From: Balanoglossus misakiensis
Taxonomy: Eukaryota; Hemichordata
Length of the DNA stretch: 64,000 bases
Direction of reading: 5' to 3'
NCBI GenBank assembly: GCA_040954595.2
Contig: CM082596.2
Coordinates: forward strand, 8,618,001-8,682,000
Shown piece after piece: positions 23,501-29,866 of this stretch. The notes beneath the pieces were generated by a model. That model was given only the letters and a program-made list of their open reading frames with translations. It ran no database searches and was not told the origin of the DNA. Position 1 is the first letter of the stretch; each line of letters begins with the position of its first letter. The position numbers and the translations under genes were made by a program.

Positions 23501-26500
23501 ATAATTTTGAGCAATATTTGCCATTTTGGTCAAAACATTTTTTTCTTTAAAACCGCATGCCAGATTGCTTTGAAATTTGGTAGGCATGTTCGTAGGGGTA
23601 ACCTAAGTAATATGTTGTAAAAAAATGTGATATTTTCATAAATGTGTTTTGCAATTTTTGTCAAAAAATGTTTTCTCTGAAACAGCTTGTCATATTGCAT
23701 TGAACTTTGGCAGGCATGTTCCTTGTTGTGATTGAAGTAAGATATTGTACAATTTTGGTGATATTTTTCATATTTGTGTTTTTGCCACTTTTGAACAAAT
23801 ATTTTCTGTGAAAGTGCTTGTTGGATTGCTTTGAAATTTGTTTTTTTCTCTGATTGCTCTGAAATTTAGGATATAATTTCATAACACATACATGTATATG
23901 TGCAACTTTTATTCAATTCTGACATCAGAAATATTCAATATTTAGCAAGTTTTTTTGTAAGTTTCTTTGTTTTTGGTTAGCAAATCTTCTCCTAAACCAT
24001 TTGTCCCGTTGTTTTTAAAGTTACTATTTCCAAGGAGTTGTTACCCCGAACTAAGACATGTTTACATAACTTTAATAGGCCAGCTGTTACAGAGACCACA
24101 AGCTATTAAATTTTTAATTACCAGTGGCAGGTCAGTGTGTGTGTCTGTCTGTGTGTCTGTTCCAGGGCTGACTGAGAGAAGTTGCTTGTCATGTGTGTTT
24201 GTACAGACAATTGTTGGTCAATTTTTTTTTCTAGCACCACTTGTAAGACTGCCATGACACATGACTGTTTATTGGGCATGTTCTTTGATAATTTTTGTAC
24301 ATTCCAGATTTCTATATGGTTAGATCATATCTGCTTGCAATGTCACCTGTAATTTTTATTCTGGTGTGTCACTGTTTCCGCACAATCCTCAAATGGGACC
24401 ACAGTGTCCTTGACGCTATTTTTCTAATACAGTAGAACGTCGATTATCCGAACAGCTAGGGGGACAGGCTTTTGGTTCGGTTATGCGATCAGTTCGGATA
24501 CGCAAACTTAGGGGGGCGGGGTCACATCTGACATATAACACGCATACATAAACCCGTCCATAGTAGACAAGACACATCGTTTTCCATTCTATTTTTATTT
24601 CTAAGTAAATTTGGATGGTTTCAAATACTGCACAAAGTAAAATTATGAGAAAGTAAAAAATAAATAAAAGAATGGTGACGTGAGGTCGAGGACGTGACGC
24701 TCGCTTCATGACATAGCCATGATGGCATGGACAGTAATGGCGGAAGCAATGCGATGTCGGTCGGTTCGATGTTTCTCGGCAGATCACTACTGGAATTACA
24801 AATGGTGAAATTTCCCAAAACCCAAGGGTTTTAAACACTTCTACCGAACTAGTTAACACTTTCAAGTTTTGACAAAATGCCGCGAACGTTTAATGAAGAA
24901 GCCGACCATCGGTCGCAACCTTTTAGCCAGGCTGGCAAAGCTTTGCGGCTGACGAACCGTGCCATTGTCGAGCTGTTTATTTTCACACCTCTTGCGATTG
25001 CATCCAAATGATTCATACCCGAGGATACAAAACATTAACACTTTCAGAATTAAAACAAAAGGCTAATGGGCGGTAAGGTTGTTTAAAGAAATAACTTTTT
25101 AAAAGAGGAAAGTGCTGTATGATGCCTTCCTTTGACAGCGAGAGCCGTGAATATCAAACAATGGTTAACAAGGTATACGCCTAGTACAGGTAGACTTTTC
25201 GGGGGACACAGAGTGAGTTCGGATGACAGAACAATGCGGATAATCGACGTGCGGATAATCGACGTTCTACTGTATAGTGGTTCAAGGTGTTCTACCGGTA
25301 AACAGTGAATGACATCAGTATCCTCAAATTTTTTACCAACAATTGTACAATTGTTTGTTTGTTGATTTATTGATTGATTGATTGATTTCAAAGAAGACCA
25401 GGGGGCACAATTAAGTCCCATTTGCAGGCTCCATATATATTCCTAGGGGTATTAATTGTGTTCCCTTACTGACTTGTTTCTGTACACATAAATGGCAGCT
25501 TTTGTTTCTTGCACAGGATGGCAACACAGCACTCCACATGGCAGCAATGGGTCATCACTCTTGGCAACAAAATTTTGTTGTGAAACTGTTGCTGCACTAT
25601 GGAGCTGATATTGACTGCAAAAATAAGGTACAATCTTCTATTGCAATATTTTATTGCATGATGCTCTACACCATGTGTTCTGATCAACTCCCAATATTTC
25701 TTCACAATATTGAAATTTGAAGTGATGGGTATGGGTAAGTTTATTTGTAGAATTTTATCAAAACTATTCTTACAAAAAACACATAGTTAATTATGAGTTT
25801 TTTCCAATATATTCAGCATGTAGATTCCTGTAGATCCATTGCACTTTTTGGTATTCTAATACTAAGACTGTGAGGTTATTACGAAAAATACCACAAAGTA
25901 TGCATGAGAACATTAGTGCCAGTCGTATCGCCAGACGTGTACTATACATCTTACATCTCCATTAGTTTTTGCATTTCATATTACTTGGCTTTCATGTGAT
26001 GTGGTCATTCTTTGTATGAACAATTTGAAATTAAAATTGAGTTCAAAATTTTGCTGGAATTTAATGAGTTACCATTTGTTACAGTATTTAATAAATATCT
26101 TATCAATATCAACATTATACATGTAACTGATAGTTACGTTTTTTATCCCAATAAAACTTAGATCGGAAAGACACCACTTGATGTCGCTGCAAGTAGGTCT
26201 GTTAAGGATGTGCTGTTGGATAACATTAGGGTGAGTAAAATTTTTCTTAAATTTGAATAATATATGACCTGCAATGTGCAAATTCTAATGTATCCTGAAT
26301 TAAGAGTGTCTGTAAATATCAATGTAATAATTTGCTACTTAATTCATGTATTTTAATTATTTCTTTATTCAACAAGAAACGAGATGAGTTCAGTGACCTG
26401 ATGAAGGAATCAGGTATTTGGTGAAGGTGTAAACAGCAAACTTCTCATCGACCTTCTGGAGGATTTTGAGCTTCTCTGTCATGCACATGGCCTCACAAAG

Positions 26501-27618
26501 ACTGGAGAGAAACTTTTCTTCATACCAGGACTTCAAGATGATGATATGCCTGAAGGCCATTGGGAGAAGAGCGAAGTGAAGACAATTGATTTTGGGAGAC
26601 GATTCGAATGCCAATTAGATGAAACAGATTCCTTTACGGCAGGCTTTTTCCCAAAATTACAGACCCGTCTATATAAGCGTTTCACCAACCTTGGCCAACC
26701 ACCCAGTGGCTTATGGAGAAGTATCACAGTGTGCCATGATGTTGAAGGTCTTGTCTTTATGACCAATGGCAGAAGGGCAGTCAATGTCTGCGTACGAGTT
26801 GAAGACAAGAAGTTGATTGGTGAGGGCCATGAGCTTCTTGAGATGGTTTCCAAAGACATACAGGATGTCTTCTCAATTGCCTGTCCAGGCAACAGGATGA
26901 TCGAATCAGCTTATCCTGAGTGCAGACTCTCTTGCAAACCACGACATGGAACAAGTTTGGTTTTACACTCTTGATGACGTGCTACACGCAGAAGACATTG
27001 GAAAGAAAGTGTACAACAAAGAAGTCGGTGAACCAAAAGATATTTGTGACCTGCTTTGTCAAGGTCATGACACAACGATCTTACTGAAGAAGTGGAAACG
27101 CTGTGATATCAAATGGATGCTTGAAGATACCAGACACAAAGTGACCATGAGAATGGACATTGAGCGTGGAGACCCTTCTTTGCACTATGCCAGCATAGCC
27201 GAATGGATGGGCATAAAATACACGGATGTGCGGACATTTGAAGAACAAGCTCGTCGCACTGGCCGACCAGTTACAGAGTACCTCTTCAAAGAGTGGTGTC
27301 GCAGATGGGCTGAGAGGAAACAACATCAAAGTGGAAAATACACTGGCAGGTGCCAGAGCCATCTCACCTAACATAGATGCCACCAAAGGTCGTTCAGCAA
27401 AAATGTCACACTCATCAACATCATCCCCACCAACAAGATTCTGATGAAGAAGTGAATGCTCAGAAAACAAGACAGAAGTATCCACATTTAAAGGGACCAG
27501 GCTCTTCGAAAGCAACTTTGAGAATCTGTTGGCAATTTTCAAGACCATGGGAAGAGACGACATGGTAACGTTGATTGAAGAGATGTTCGAAGAAATTGTG
27601 AAAACACAAACGAAATGA
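2409..27618 (+). CDS. Multi-exon gene: coiled coil, TRADD-N-like, ankyrin array, COR, death-like (5' incomplete)
   Basis: Exons were joined by AG/GT borders and phase. They are 2409-2510, 2631-2723, 3157-3945, 4118-4164, 4601-4666, 5169-5234, 5559-5672, 6014-6109, the 27 array exons between 8811 and 22017, 25517-25627, 26162-26230, then the 3' block from about 26414. The early junctions are phase 1, and from 4164 onward all are phase 0. The domain order suggests a cytoplasmic innate-immune or cell-death signalling protein: a TRADD-N-like effector end, an ankyrin recognition solenoid, COR, and a death-like end. ROCO proteins such as DAPK1 have ANK-Roc-COR-Death, but no P-loop Roc segment is seen between ankyrin and COR here. 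The start codon was not found. The 3' block needs two frame changes, so the locus may be a pseudogene, carry assembly indels, or use unrecognised splicing. Function is inferred from domains only. Confidence 0.7.
2631..2723 (+). CDS. Exon, charged leader (part 2)
   Basis: This 93-bp exon lies between TCTCTTACAG and GTAAGT and is again phase 1 to phase 1, so it could be skipped or duplicated without changing frame. The peptide is polar and ends in a basic stretch (KSKWIRRKRPLMP) that could act as a nuclear-localisation-like patch. The 120-bp intron before it has a good polypyrimidine tract. No domain is recognised. Confidence 0.6.
3157..3945 (+). CDS. Exon: long coiled coil followed by TRADD-N-like domain
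   Basis: The 789-bp exon opens after CCCATAG and ends at CATG/GTGAGT (phase 1). The first 150 or so residues are almost entirely Glu, Lys, Met, Arg and Gln with internal repeats of the type ELETEQKRM and IELEKLKVEREKENKA, a clear helical coiled coil made by duplication. The last 80 or so residues change character: GSLWFLLSFLSEEDIDYFWQ, then a YKAGEVDEML segment and a closing IDEKEYETVKHIL strand and helix. That pattern (Gly-Ser-Leu, hydrophobic strand, Trp-x2-Tyr, Gly, Ile-x-Glu-x2-Tyr) resembles the TRADD-N fold found in TRADD and in invertebrate NLR-like proteins. The coiled coil would mediate oligomerisation and the TRADD-N-like part effector contacts. The domain call rests on pattern only. 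Confidence 0.7.
4118..4164 (+). CDS. Short linker exon
   Basis: This 47-bp exon lies between TTTATTTCAG and GTAAAT. It enters in phase 1 (completing an Ala codon with the G of the previous exon) and leaves in phase 0, so it converts the upstream phase-1 series into the phase-0 series used by all ankyrin exons. The peptide is RSANKDTADGNKQNQ, polar and without a domain. The phase fit on both sides is the main support. Confidence 0.6.
4601..4666 (+). CDS. 22-codon linker exon, copy 1
   Basis: The exon lies between GGGGATATTTCAG and GTAAGT and is 66 bp, phase 0 to 0. It reads VHLTDSESGKGTTAS and ends YNDPQ. It is a close duplicate of 5169-5234, and the duplication extends into the intron upstream (shared GGGGATATTTCAG). 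It is polar, without a known domain, and probably a flexible spacer before the ankyrin repeats. Confidence 0.65.
4693..5000. mobile_element. 308-bp MITE with TTAA target duplication
   Basis: The inverted ends AGCGCATAGCTCGTCTCA at the left and its near-perfect reverse complement at the right (one mismatch) are directly flanked by TTAA at 4689-4692 and 5001-5004. TTAA duplications are characteristic of piggyBac and Kolobok transposons. The interior has no coding capacity, so it is non-autonomous. It sits in the intron between the two duplicated 22-codon exons. Confidence 0.85.
5169..5234 (+). CDS. 22-codon linker exon, copy 2
   Basis: This exon is 66 bp, phase 0 to 0, between GGGGATATTTCAG and GTAAGT. 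It reads VHLTVSEAGKGTTAW and ends YNDSQ, differing from the copy at 4601-4666 at only five or so residues. Both copies keep intact splice sites and frame, so either or both could be used. No domain is recognised. Confidence 0.65.
5559..5672 (+). CDS. Ankyrin-repeat exon (N-terminal cap)
   Basis: The 114-bp exon lies between TGTTACAG and GTAAGT, phase 0 to 0. VLINAAKHGDIAKIQSLIAD followed by GYDVNARGK matches the helix-turn-helix of an ankyrin repeat, lacking the initial TPLH as first repeats often do. It starts the ankyrin part of the gene directly after the linker exons. Confidence 0.75.
6014..6109 (+). CDS. Ankyrin-repeat exon
   Basis: The 96-bp exon lies between TTCATTCCAG and GTACAT, phase 0 to 0. 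It reads YLTALHAASWKGGLDTMSVL, then ISHGSDVNAKTR, a complete 32-residue ankyrin repeat. Its codons differ strongly from the downstream homogenised array, so it is an older, independent repeat. Confidence 0.75.
6238..8655 (+). repeat. Dispersed repeat with GGTCCCATT ends, copy 1 (diverged)
   Basis: The left end GGTCCCATTGGTATGTATC followed by a matching CATGGGACC palindrome is shared with copies at 22995 and (reversed) beyond 64000. The right end, CAATGGGACCACCATG followed by TCCTTGACGC, matches those at 24390-24424 and 62676-62710. The ends therefore carry short inverted GGTCCCATT/AATGGGACC. An ATGG microsatellite lies at 6306-6344. The interior has diverged from the other copies and contains a separate nested transposon (7689-8541). 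There is no coding capacity. It fills most of the intron before the ankyrin array. Confidence 0.6.
7689..8541. mobile_element. 853-bp MITE, 32-bp inverted ends, 7-bp target duplication
   Basis: The left end CACGGTTACTAGAAGAAGAC and the 12 bases after it are repeated as a reverse complement ending at 8541. The seven bases ATGTACC at 7682-7688 recur at 8542-8548, a perfect target-site duplication. The ends start with CA and the duplication is 7 bp, like the element at 53909-55013. The superfamily is uncertain (P-like would be one option). No transposase frame is seen. It is nested in the GGTCCCATT repeat. Confidence 0.85.
8811..11843 (+). CDS. Tandem ankyrin exon array, block 1 (13 exons)
   Basis: Exons: 8811-8906, 9053-9154, 9308-9406, 9536-9634, 9781-9879, 10029-10130, 10292-10390, 10520-10618, 10765-10866, 11015-11122, 11269-11367, 11509-11607, 11745-11843. 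Each starts after CATTACTTACAG and ends AACAAG (or CACAAG) before GTAAAT. Lengths are 96, 99, 102 or 108 bp, always phase 0 to 0, and each encodes exactly one ankyrin repeat of the form NGDTPLHFAA...GDEG then CVRLLLEHKADANIQNK. Introns are about 130-160 bp and nearly identical. Exons 2-4 and their introns are repeated as exons 6-8. The exon at 11269-11367 has ATAAAT instead of GTAAAT at its donor. Codon differences concentrate in the middle of each repeat. The array would build a long ankyrin solenoid or a pool of alternative repeats. Confidence 0.85.
12175..12325 (-). repeat. Split direct repeat A2 of the Ngaro-like element
   Basis: This 151-bp segment (plus strand begins AGAAAATGTGACTGG and ends TTTTACACAATT) is repeated at 14670-14820, the outer A1 end. 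On the minus strand A1 precedes the first gag-like frame by about 20 bases, so it probably contains the promoter. Confidence 0.85.
12326..12483 (-). repeat. Split direct repeat B1 of the Ngaro-like element
   Basis: This 158-bp segment (plus strand begins GCCTTTACTAGGTCAAAGG) is repeated at 11876-12033, the outer B2 end. It abuts A2 at 12325 with no gap, reproducing the junction expected of a circularised element (B2 joined to A1). Confidence 0.85.
12640..12843 (-). pseudogene. Tyrosine recombinase C-terminal fragment with in-frame stop
   Basis: On the minus strand one frame reads FRSLVTAIGLDPLGFSFHSL, Lys, then a TGA stop at 12775-12773, then RGATTASLAGVSDSLIRLQ followed by GDWRSIVYKDFLAI. 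The HSL..RGA-(x)-A..AGV block and the GDWRS..Y block are typical of the catalytic C-terminus of Ngaro/DIRS-type recombinases (the His-x-x-Arg box and a tyrosine downstream). The stop falls where an Arg codon is expected, and a single C-to-T change from CGA would produce it. The N-terminal half is missing. Confidence 0.75.
13512..14646 (-). pseudogene. Gag-like frames of the Ngaro-like element
   Basis: Two overlapping minus-strand frames, 14646-14203 (147 codons) and 14234-13512 (240 codons), are offset by one base, so the original gag is frameshifted or expressed as two products. The first has a Cys/His start (RLCRTCLIYLKHHKGPSGH) and a Glu/Lys-rich helical segment. The second ends in a Cys/His cluster: YCADYQLGKCKFNNDH, then HHICRFCLRIRDLQLSH and a final Cys, resembling a CCCH-type finger seen in gag-like proteins of tyrosine-recombinase retrotransposons. 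Weaker minus-strand open frames at 13335-12931 look like its continuation. Role: nucleic-acid packaging, inferred. Confidence 0.6.
14938..16023 (+). CDS. Tandem ankyrin exon array, block 2 (5 exons)
   Basis: Exons: 14938-15036, 15181-15288, 15435-15533, 15680-15778, 15925-16023. The borders and phase are the same as in block 1 (CATTACTTACAG to GTAAAT, phase 0). The second exon is the 108-bp type (DGSTPLHFAAARFGDIGKG). The last three differ by only a few bases and are separated by the same type-II intron, a sign of very recent local duplication or conversion. The first carries Pro in place of the second conserved Ala (LHFAPRDGDEG), which may weaken helix 1. The block resumes directly after the Ngaro-like insertion and is cut on the right by the DIRS element. 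Confidence 0.85.
16139..16404 (+). pseudogene. C-terminal end of DIRS gag-like protein
   Basis: An open frame running in from the truncated intron junction encodes a Gln/Lys-rich tail with FTGKRKFARKRPFNKQRKGQ followed by PFRQQAKPPKGASS, and stops at 16404. Basic Gly/Gln-rich tails are usual at the end of DIRS gag-like proteins and probably bind RNA. The start and body are lost with the 5' end. Confidence 0.6.
16440..18467 (+). pseudogene. DIRS reverse transcriptase/RNase H, frameshifted
   Basis: The N-terminal part lies in the frame of 16310-16750 (HFAQEWQKITDD, MWRAIQGLLEKGAI), a short middle in the frame of 16513-16842 (GWRPILDLSVLNQYI), and the rest in 16728-18467. Two small indels, near 16700 and 16790, therefore break the enzyme. 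The last frame keeps TIDLQDAYFHIPIH, LPFGLATAPAIF, the catalytic YLDDWLL, and an RNase H with FVDASLQGWGAHLGD, LEMKAVQYAL and IRSDNTTVVAFIN. It ends in the long tail typical of DIRS polymerases. The reading frame overlaps the recombinase frame by about 430 bp. Confidence 0.85.
18035..19360 (+). CDS. DIRS tyrosine recombinase
   Basis: The open frame has 441 codons. The first 80 or so overlap the polymerase frame and may not be translated. The recombinase proper starts about residue 84 (ETIKLSLQARGFSAEAASRI) with a SAM-like core-binding domain, then the catalytic domain. Visible catalytic residues are Arg 248/249 in TAGRRSELHAL, His 377 and Arg 380 in SAHEVRALAASWSLF, and Tyr 413 in TTFSSAYLRDM, the R..HxxR..Y set of the tyrosine recombinases. 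The enzyme would insert the circular cDNA into the genome. There is no stop or frameshift, in contrast to the polymerase upstream. The ORF ends 70 bp before the complementary region. Confidence 0.85.
   Translation: MRRSVNQLEGNVGICISPTTVDLQGNFQGSTRRMRSNSSCTTVANTSLVSKTTPVTGGLSTDITTQLHGGDCSAASGSTTPSLPRLETIKLSLQARGFSAEAASRIAQHRRASTTAAYDSKWCSFRHWCEKRSIDFLRPTPPQLADFFLYLFKEKKTAVSTIKAYRSAIGNTLRLLGEEVTTLDGSISALISNFSLARPVVKSLVPQWSLSLVLHALLGAPFEPLQTAELKFLTYKTVFLLALATAGRRSELHALSMASAHIRWSADSVTLLTDPAFLAKNRIADLPQSPLVIPKLTKLVGQRSEDRLLCPIRALKYYLQRTKDRRGEQTRLFISIRVTPSMSISQATISRWIVETIKFAYSSPSEEAINWAKVSAHEVRALAASWSLFSGTSMADLLSAVQWRSQTTFSSAYLRDMAAEADGLFSLGPICVAQRVAHSKY
19428..19822. repeat. DIRS internal complementary region and right terminal repeat
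   Basis: The right terminal repeat (about 19761-19822, AGGCTATAGGTTGGATCAAA onward) is present in inverted form at 19474-19530, and its first 25 or so bases also in direct form at 19430-19456. This is the arrangement expected of DIRS elements, where the complementary region templates completion of a circular DNA. The expected inverted left terminal repeat is absent because the 5' end is lost. Confidence 0.8.
19914..22017 (+). CDS. Tandem ankyrin exon array, block 3 (9 exons)
   Basis: Exons: 19914-20012, 20154-20255, 20442-20540, 20687-20785, 20934-21041, 21188-21286, 21420-21518, 21665-21772, 21919-22017. All are phase 0 and multiples of three. Variants include LHVAAAFGDEG (20442, 21420), the 108-bp AARFGGIGKG type (20934, 21665), LHFVARDGDEG, and KVDVNIQNK in place of KADANIQNK (20442, 20934). 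The intron before 20442 has expanded its TTTG microsatellite to about 75 bp (20308-20383). After 22017 a 28th unit has an intact intron and acceptor (TTACTTACAG ending at 22150), but the sequence that follows (AAAGGCAATGC) is not an ankyrin exon, so the array decays there. Confidence 0.85.
22160..22990. other. Intron, no exon seen; fold-back sequences
   Basis: This lies inside the long intron between the array and the exon at 25517. An inverted pair TTATATTATGCCAGTATATT (22288) and its near-perfect complement (22436-22456) encloses further small palindromes, and AATAACACATGAT at 22460 pairs with ATCATGTGTTATT at 22500. This looks like a degraded fold-back transposon, but no target duplication could be fixed. 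No coding exon is recognised. Confidence 0.5.
22995..24424 (+). repeat. Dispersed repeat with GGTCCCATT ends, copy 2
   Basis: It begins GGTCCCATTGGTATGTACC and ends with TCAAATGGGACCACAGTG plus TCCTTGACGC. About 1.43 kb long, it matches the reversed sequence at 62676-64000 through its whole length, with microsatellite differences. The interior is AT-rich with repeated TTTGAAATTTGG-type phrases and has no coding frame. It is intronic in the ankyrin gene. Confidence 0.8.
24430..25272. mobile_element. pogo/Tigger-like non-autonomous transposon
   Basis: The ends CAGTAGAACGTCGATTATCC (left, continuing GAAC) and the inverted GGATAATCGACGTTCTACTG (right) are flanked by TA on each side (24428-24429, 25273-25274). 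The CAGT...ACTG ends with a GATTATCCGAAC core and TA duplication are typical of the pogo/Tigger branch of Tc1/mariner. A second GCGGATAATCGACGT sits just inside the right end. At 843 bp and without a transposase frame it is non-autonomous. It lies about 5 bp beyond the end of the preceding repeat. Confidence 0.85.
25517..25627 (+). CDS. Ankyrin-repeat exon after the array
   Basis: The 111-bp exon lies between TTCTTGCACAG and GTACAA, phase 0 to 0. DGNTALHMAAMGHHSWQQNF then VVKLLLHYGADIDCKNK is a 37-residue ankyrin repeat with a four-residue longer loop between its helices. Its sequence is unlike the homogenised array, so it belongs to the older, fixed part of the solenoid. Confidence 0.8.
26162..26230 (+). 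CDS. Ankyrin half-repeat exon (C-terminal cap)
   Basis: The 69-bp exon lies between AAAACTTAG and GTGAGT, phase 0 to 0. IGKTPLDVAASRSVKDVLLD followed by NIR is the TPL..A turn and first helix of an ankyrin repeat ending early, as expected for a terminal cap. Confidence 0.75.
26414..27618 (+). pseudogene. COR domain and death-domain-like 3' block, frameshifted
   Basis: A frame open from about 26405 to a stop at 26972 reads LLIDLLEDFELLCHAHGLT, GEKLFFIPGLQ, then FGRRFECQLDETDSFTAGFF, PKLQTRLYKRF, LWRSITVCHDVEGL and VNVCVRVEDKKLI. That is the COR (C-terminal of Roc) domain of ROCO proteins. One extra T in AAGTTTGG near 26955 then shifts the frame: the continuation (WFYTLDDVLHAEDIG ... SLHYASIAEWMGIKYTDVRT, FEEQARRTGRPVTEYLFKEW) lies in 26946-27371 and resembles a death domain. 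A third frame ending at 27618 gives FENLLAIFKTMGRDDMVTLI, like a last death-domain helix. In phase 0 the natural acceptor at 26376 runs into TGA at 26422. A weaker acceptor at 26413 restores the COR frame. Status as pseudogene versus assembly error is open. Confidence 0.65.
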
Positions 27619-27700
27619 ACAGATAACATGTGTAAATTCCACCCAGTATTAACCAAAACAGTGTGTGTTAAATTGTCATAAAAATGTCAGGTGCCTTTGA

Positions 27701-27706
27701 AATAAA
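27701..27706 (+). promoter_or_regulatory. Polyadenylation signal AATAAA
   Basis: AATAAA lies 83 bp after the last stop codon of the COR/death block, at a suitable distance for the 3' end of the ankyrin gene. No other support is visible. Confidence 0.5.
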
Positions 27707-27709
27707 TGA

Positions 27710-28769
27710 TCTGGAAACATTATAACCATGTACCCCTATGTCAGTTCAGACCAGTGTAGACACCTAAATGGTGGTCCAGAATTGAAAAAGAAACTTTAGA
27801 CCTCAAATCTTTCGTTTCGAAATAGTAATATTATAGTCTAAAAATGCAAACAGTGTCATACAACAGTGAAAAGGTTGACACAGTGTATTTTTTGCCGTTT
27901 GTGAATCTGATGACCAGGAGGTGGTCTTTGAGCAATGTGTATTCAACCTACAAACTATAGTTAAAAGAGTGCATTTCTCATGTCTTAAATACAATGTACG
28001 GTAGATGTCGAATAAAAAGGTAATCCGAGACTAGTATTTCTGCAATGGCATTTTCAAATACCACACGTACAGTATATAGAGTGATAAGTGTGTGTGATTC
28101 TCAATGTACATGTATCTATTAATTGCCAATGCAGCCCAACAAAATATCTATAACCAATCATGAATGTACATTAGAGTTTGGTTCATTTTTGTTTGTGTGA
28201 TAGATTTAAACTTCTGTCTCATGGAGAGACGCAAATAACCATTTTTGAAGTGTGTTTTATTGTAAGTTTTTTAATGCTCCGTAAAGTTTGTATCTTCTTT
28301 ACATGTTATATAAAGAGGCCACTAATTCTTAATCCCTATGAGTATTTTAAAGCCTCAGTATTTCTCGTAGGGGCAAAATTTTGTTTGAAACGGCATCTAT
28401 AATTTCTAAAAGTAGATGATAATTGATTCTGAATCGAACAGTCATCATCCCCAGCTCTGCTCATAAACTCATACAATTTACAATATAACGAGTGAAGAAT
28501 GACTTTCTGTCCTTACAGAAAGTCAGGCTCTGTTGACACACGTGACTACTGCGCATGCGCACTCAAATGTGAATCTATGCGGAAGAGGTTTGGTCGCCCC
28601 AAATCAAGTGACTCAGCGAAGAAATGCGCACTAATTCGGCGAAATTTTGGGAAGATAACTTTATGGGAGAAATCAGTCGATGGAACCAGATCAAATCCGA
28701 AAATGGTCTGACCATCAAATGTCAAAGTGGCACGTTTGCTGATCGACATGTGCAACATGTCCGTTGTAA
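27710..28769. other. No gene recognised
   Basis: This is AT-rich sequence without convincing exons. Near 28500-28700 there is a more CpG-containing stretch (GCGCATGCGCACTC), open in several short frames without domains. I see nothing else in it. Confidence 0.5.
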
Positions 28770-29866
28770 ATTATTGACAGATGTCTATCAAGTTTGCGAA
28801 GAGGAATGTGATTGGTCGAAGATTATGGCGGCCATATTGGATTTTGTGAAAAACGATTAAAAAGTAAAAATTCCCTTTCTAGCCTAAAAATTGATAGCAC
28901 AGAAATTCTTTTTACGGATATGAATCATCATATGCCAAGAATAAGCTATAAATATTTTGGTAATTTTGGCAATGACCATTGACCTACTTTTGACGCATGA
29001 TTTTTCTGCATATCTAATTCCAGGCTAACCAATAGGGCTATAAGTTTGGTTTTTGATGTATGTGGATTTGTATGTGATCCAAAAATTTTGCTACTTTTCA
29101 TGACCCCTTTGACCTCTACTGACCTCATTAAATATGCACATACCTAATTACAGATGAACCAATAGACCTAGAGGTTTTGTTTTTGTTATACATGGACCAG
29201 TATGGGGTCAAAATATTTTGCCCAAATGTTGGGTGACCTCGGGTGACCTTTGACCTACTTTTGCATATCTCGACATCCACAGCAGATACAGCCTTGGCGT
29301 TTGGAGGTATGGGGCCATAATGAAAAGCCAAAGTTTGGGGTCACCTGTGACACCTGCTTAACTCATTAATTATGTGCATACCTAATTCTAGGCTAACCAA
29401 AAGGGCTAGAGATCTGGTTTTTGTTGGACATGGACCACTATGGGTCAAAATTTTCTGCCCAAATTTTGGATGACCTCAGATGACCTTTGACTACTTTTGC
29501 ATATCTCGGCATCCAAAGCAGGTACAGCCTTGGCATTTGGAGGTATGGGGCCATAATGAAAAGCCAAAGTTTTGGGTCACCTGTGACACCTGCTTTACGC
29601 ATCCAGGCTAACCAAAAGGGCTAGAGGTCTGGTTTTTGTTGGACATGGACCACTATGGGTCAAAATTTTCTGCCCAAATGTTGGGTGACCTCTGGGTGAC
29701 CTTTGACCTACTTAACACTTTAACAGCACGAAACATAGATATAACCTTGATATTTCATGGGATAAAACAGCATTATGTTTCTACTCATTAATTATGTGCA
29801 TATCTAATAATCAGATCAGATAATAGAGCTTGGGCCCGGACAATGCTGCTTGCAGCTTTAATTCAT
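28770..29866 (-). repeat. Single reversed copy of the AGCTGCAAGCAGC repeat family
   Basis: Read on the minus strand it starts ATTAAAGCTGCAAGCAGC (29862-29845) with GGGCCC just inside, contains about three of the 200-240-bp subrepeats with TAGGTCAAAGGTCA-type motifs, and ends in the AATATGGCCGCCATAATC module at about 28820. It is the same family and subfamily as the tandem units at 39589-45780. Non-coding. Confidence 0.8.

Noticed and set aside
24416-24865. 149-codon minus-strand frame in the pogo/Tigger-like element
   Set aside because: No transposase motif; it starts in the inverted end and has no conserved domain.
26231-26413. Search for a Roc GTPase between ankyrin and COR
   Set aside because: The interval is too short and shows no P-loop (GxxxxGK[ST]); the long intron 22018-25516 also shows none among the repeats.
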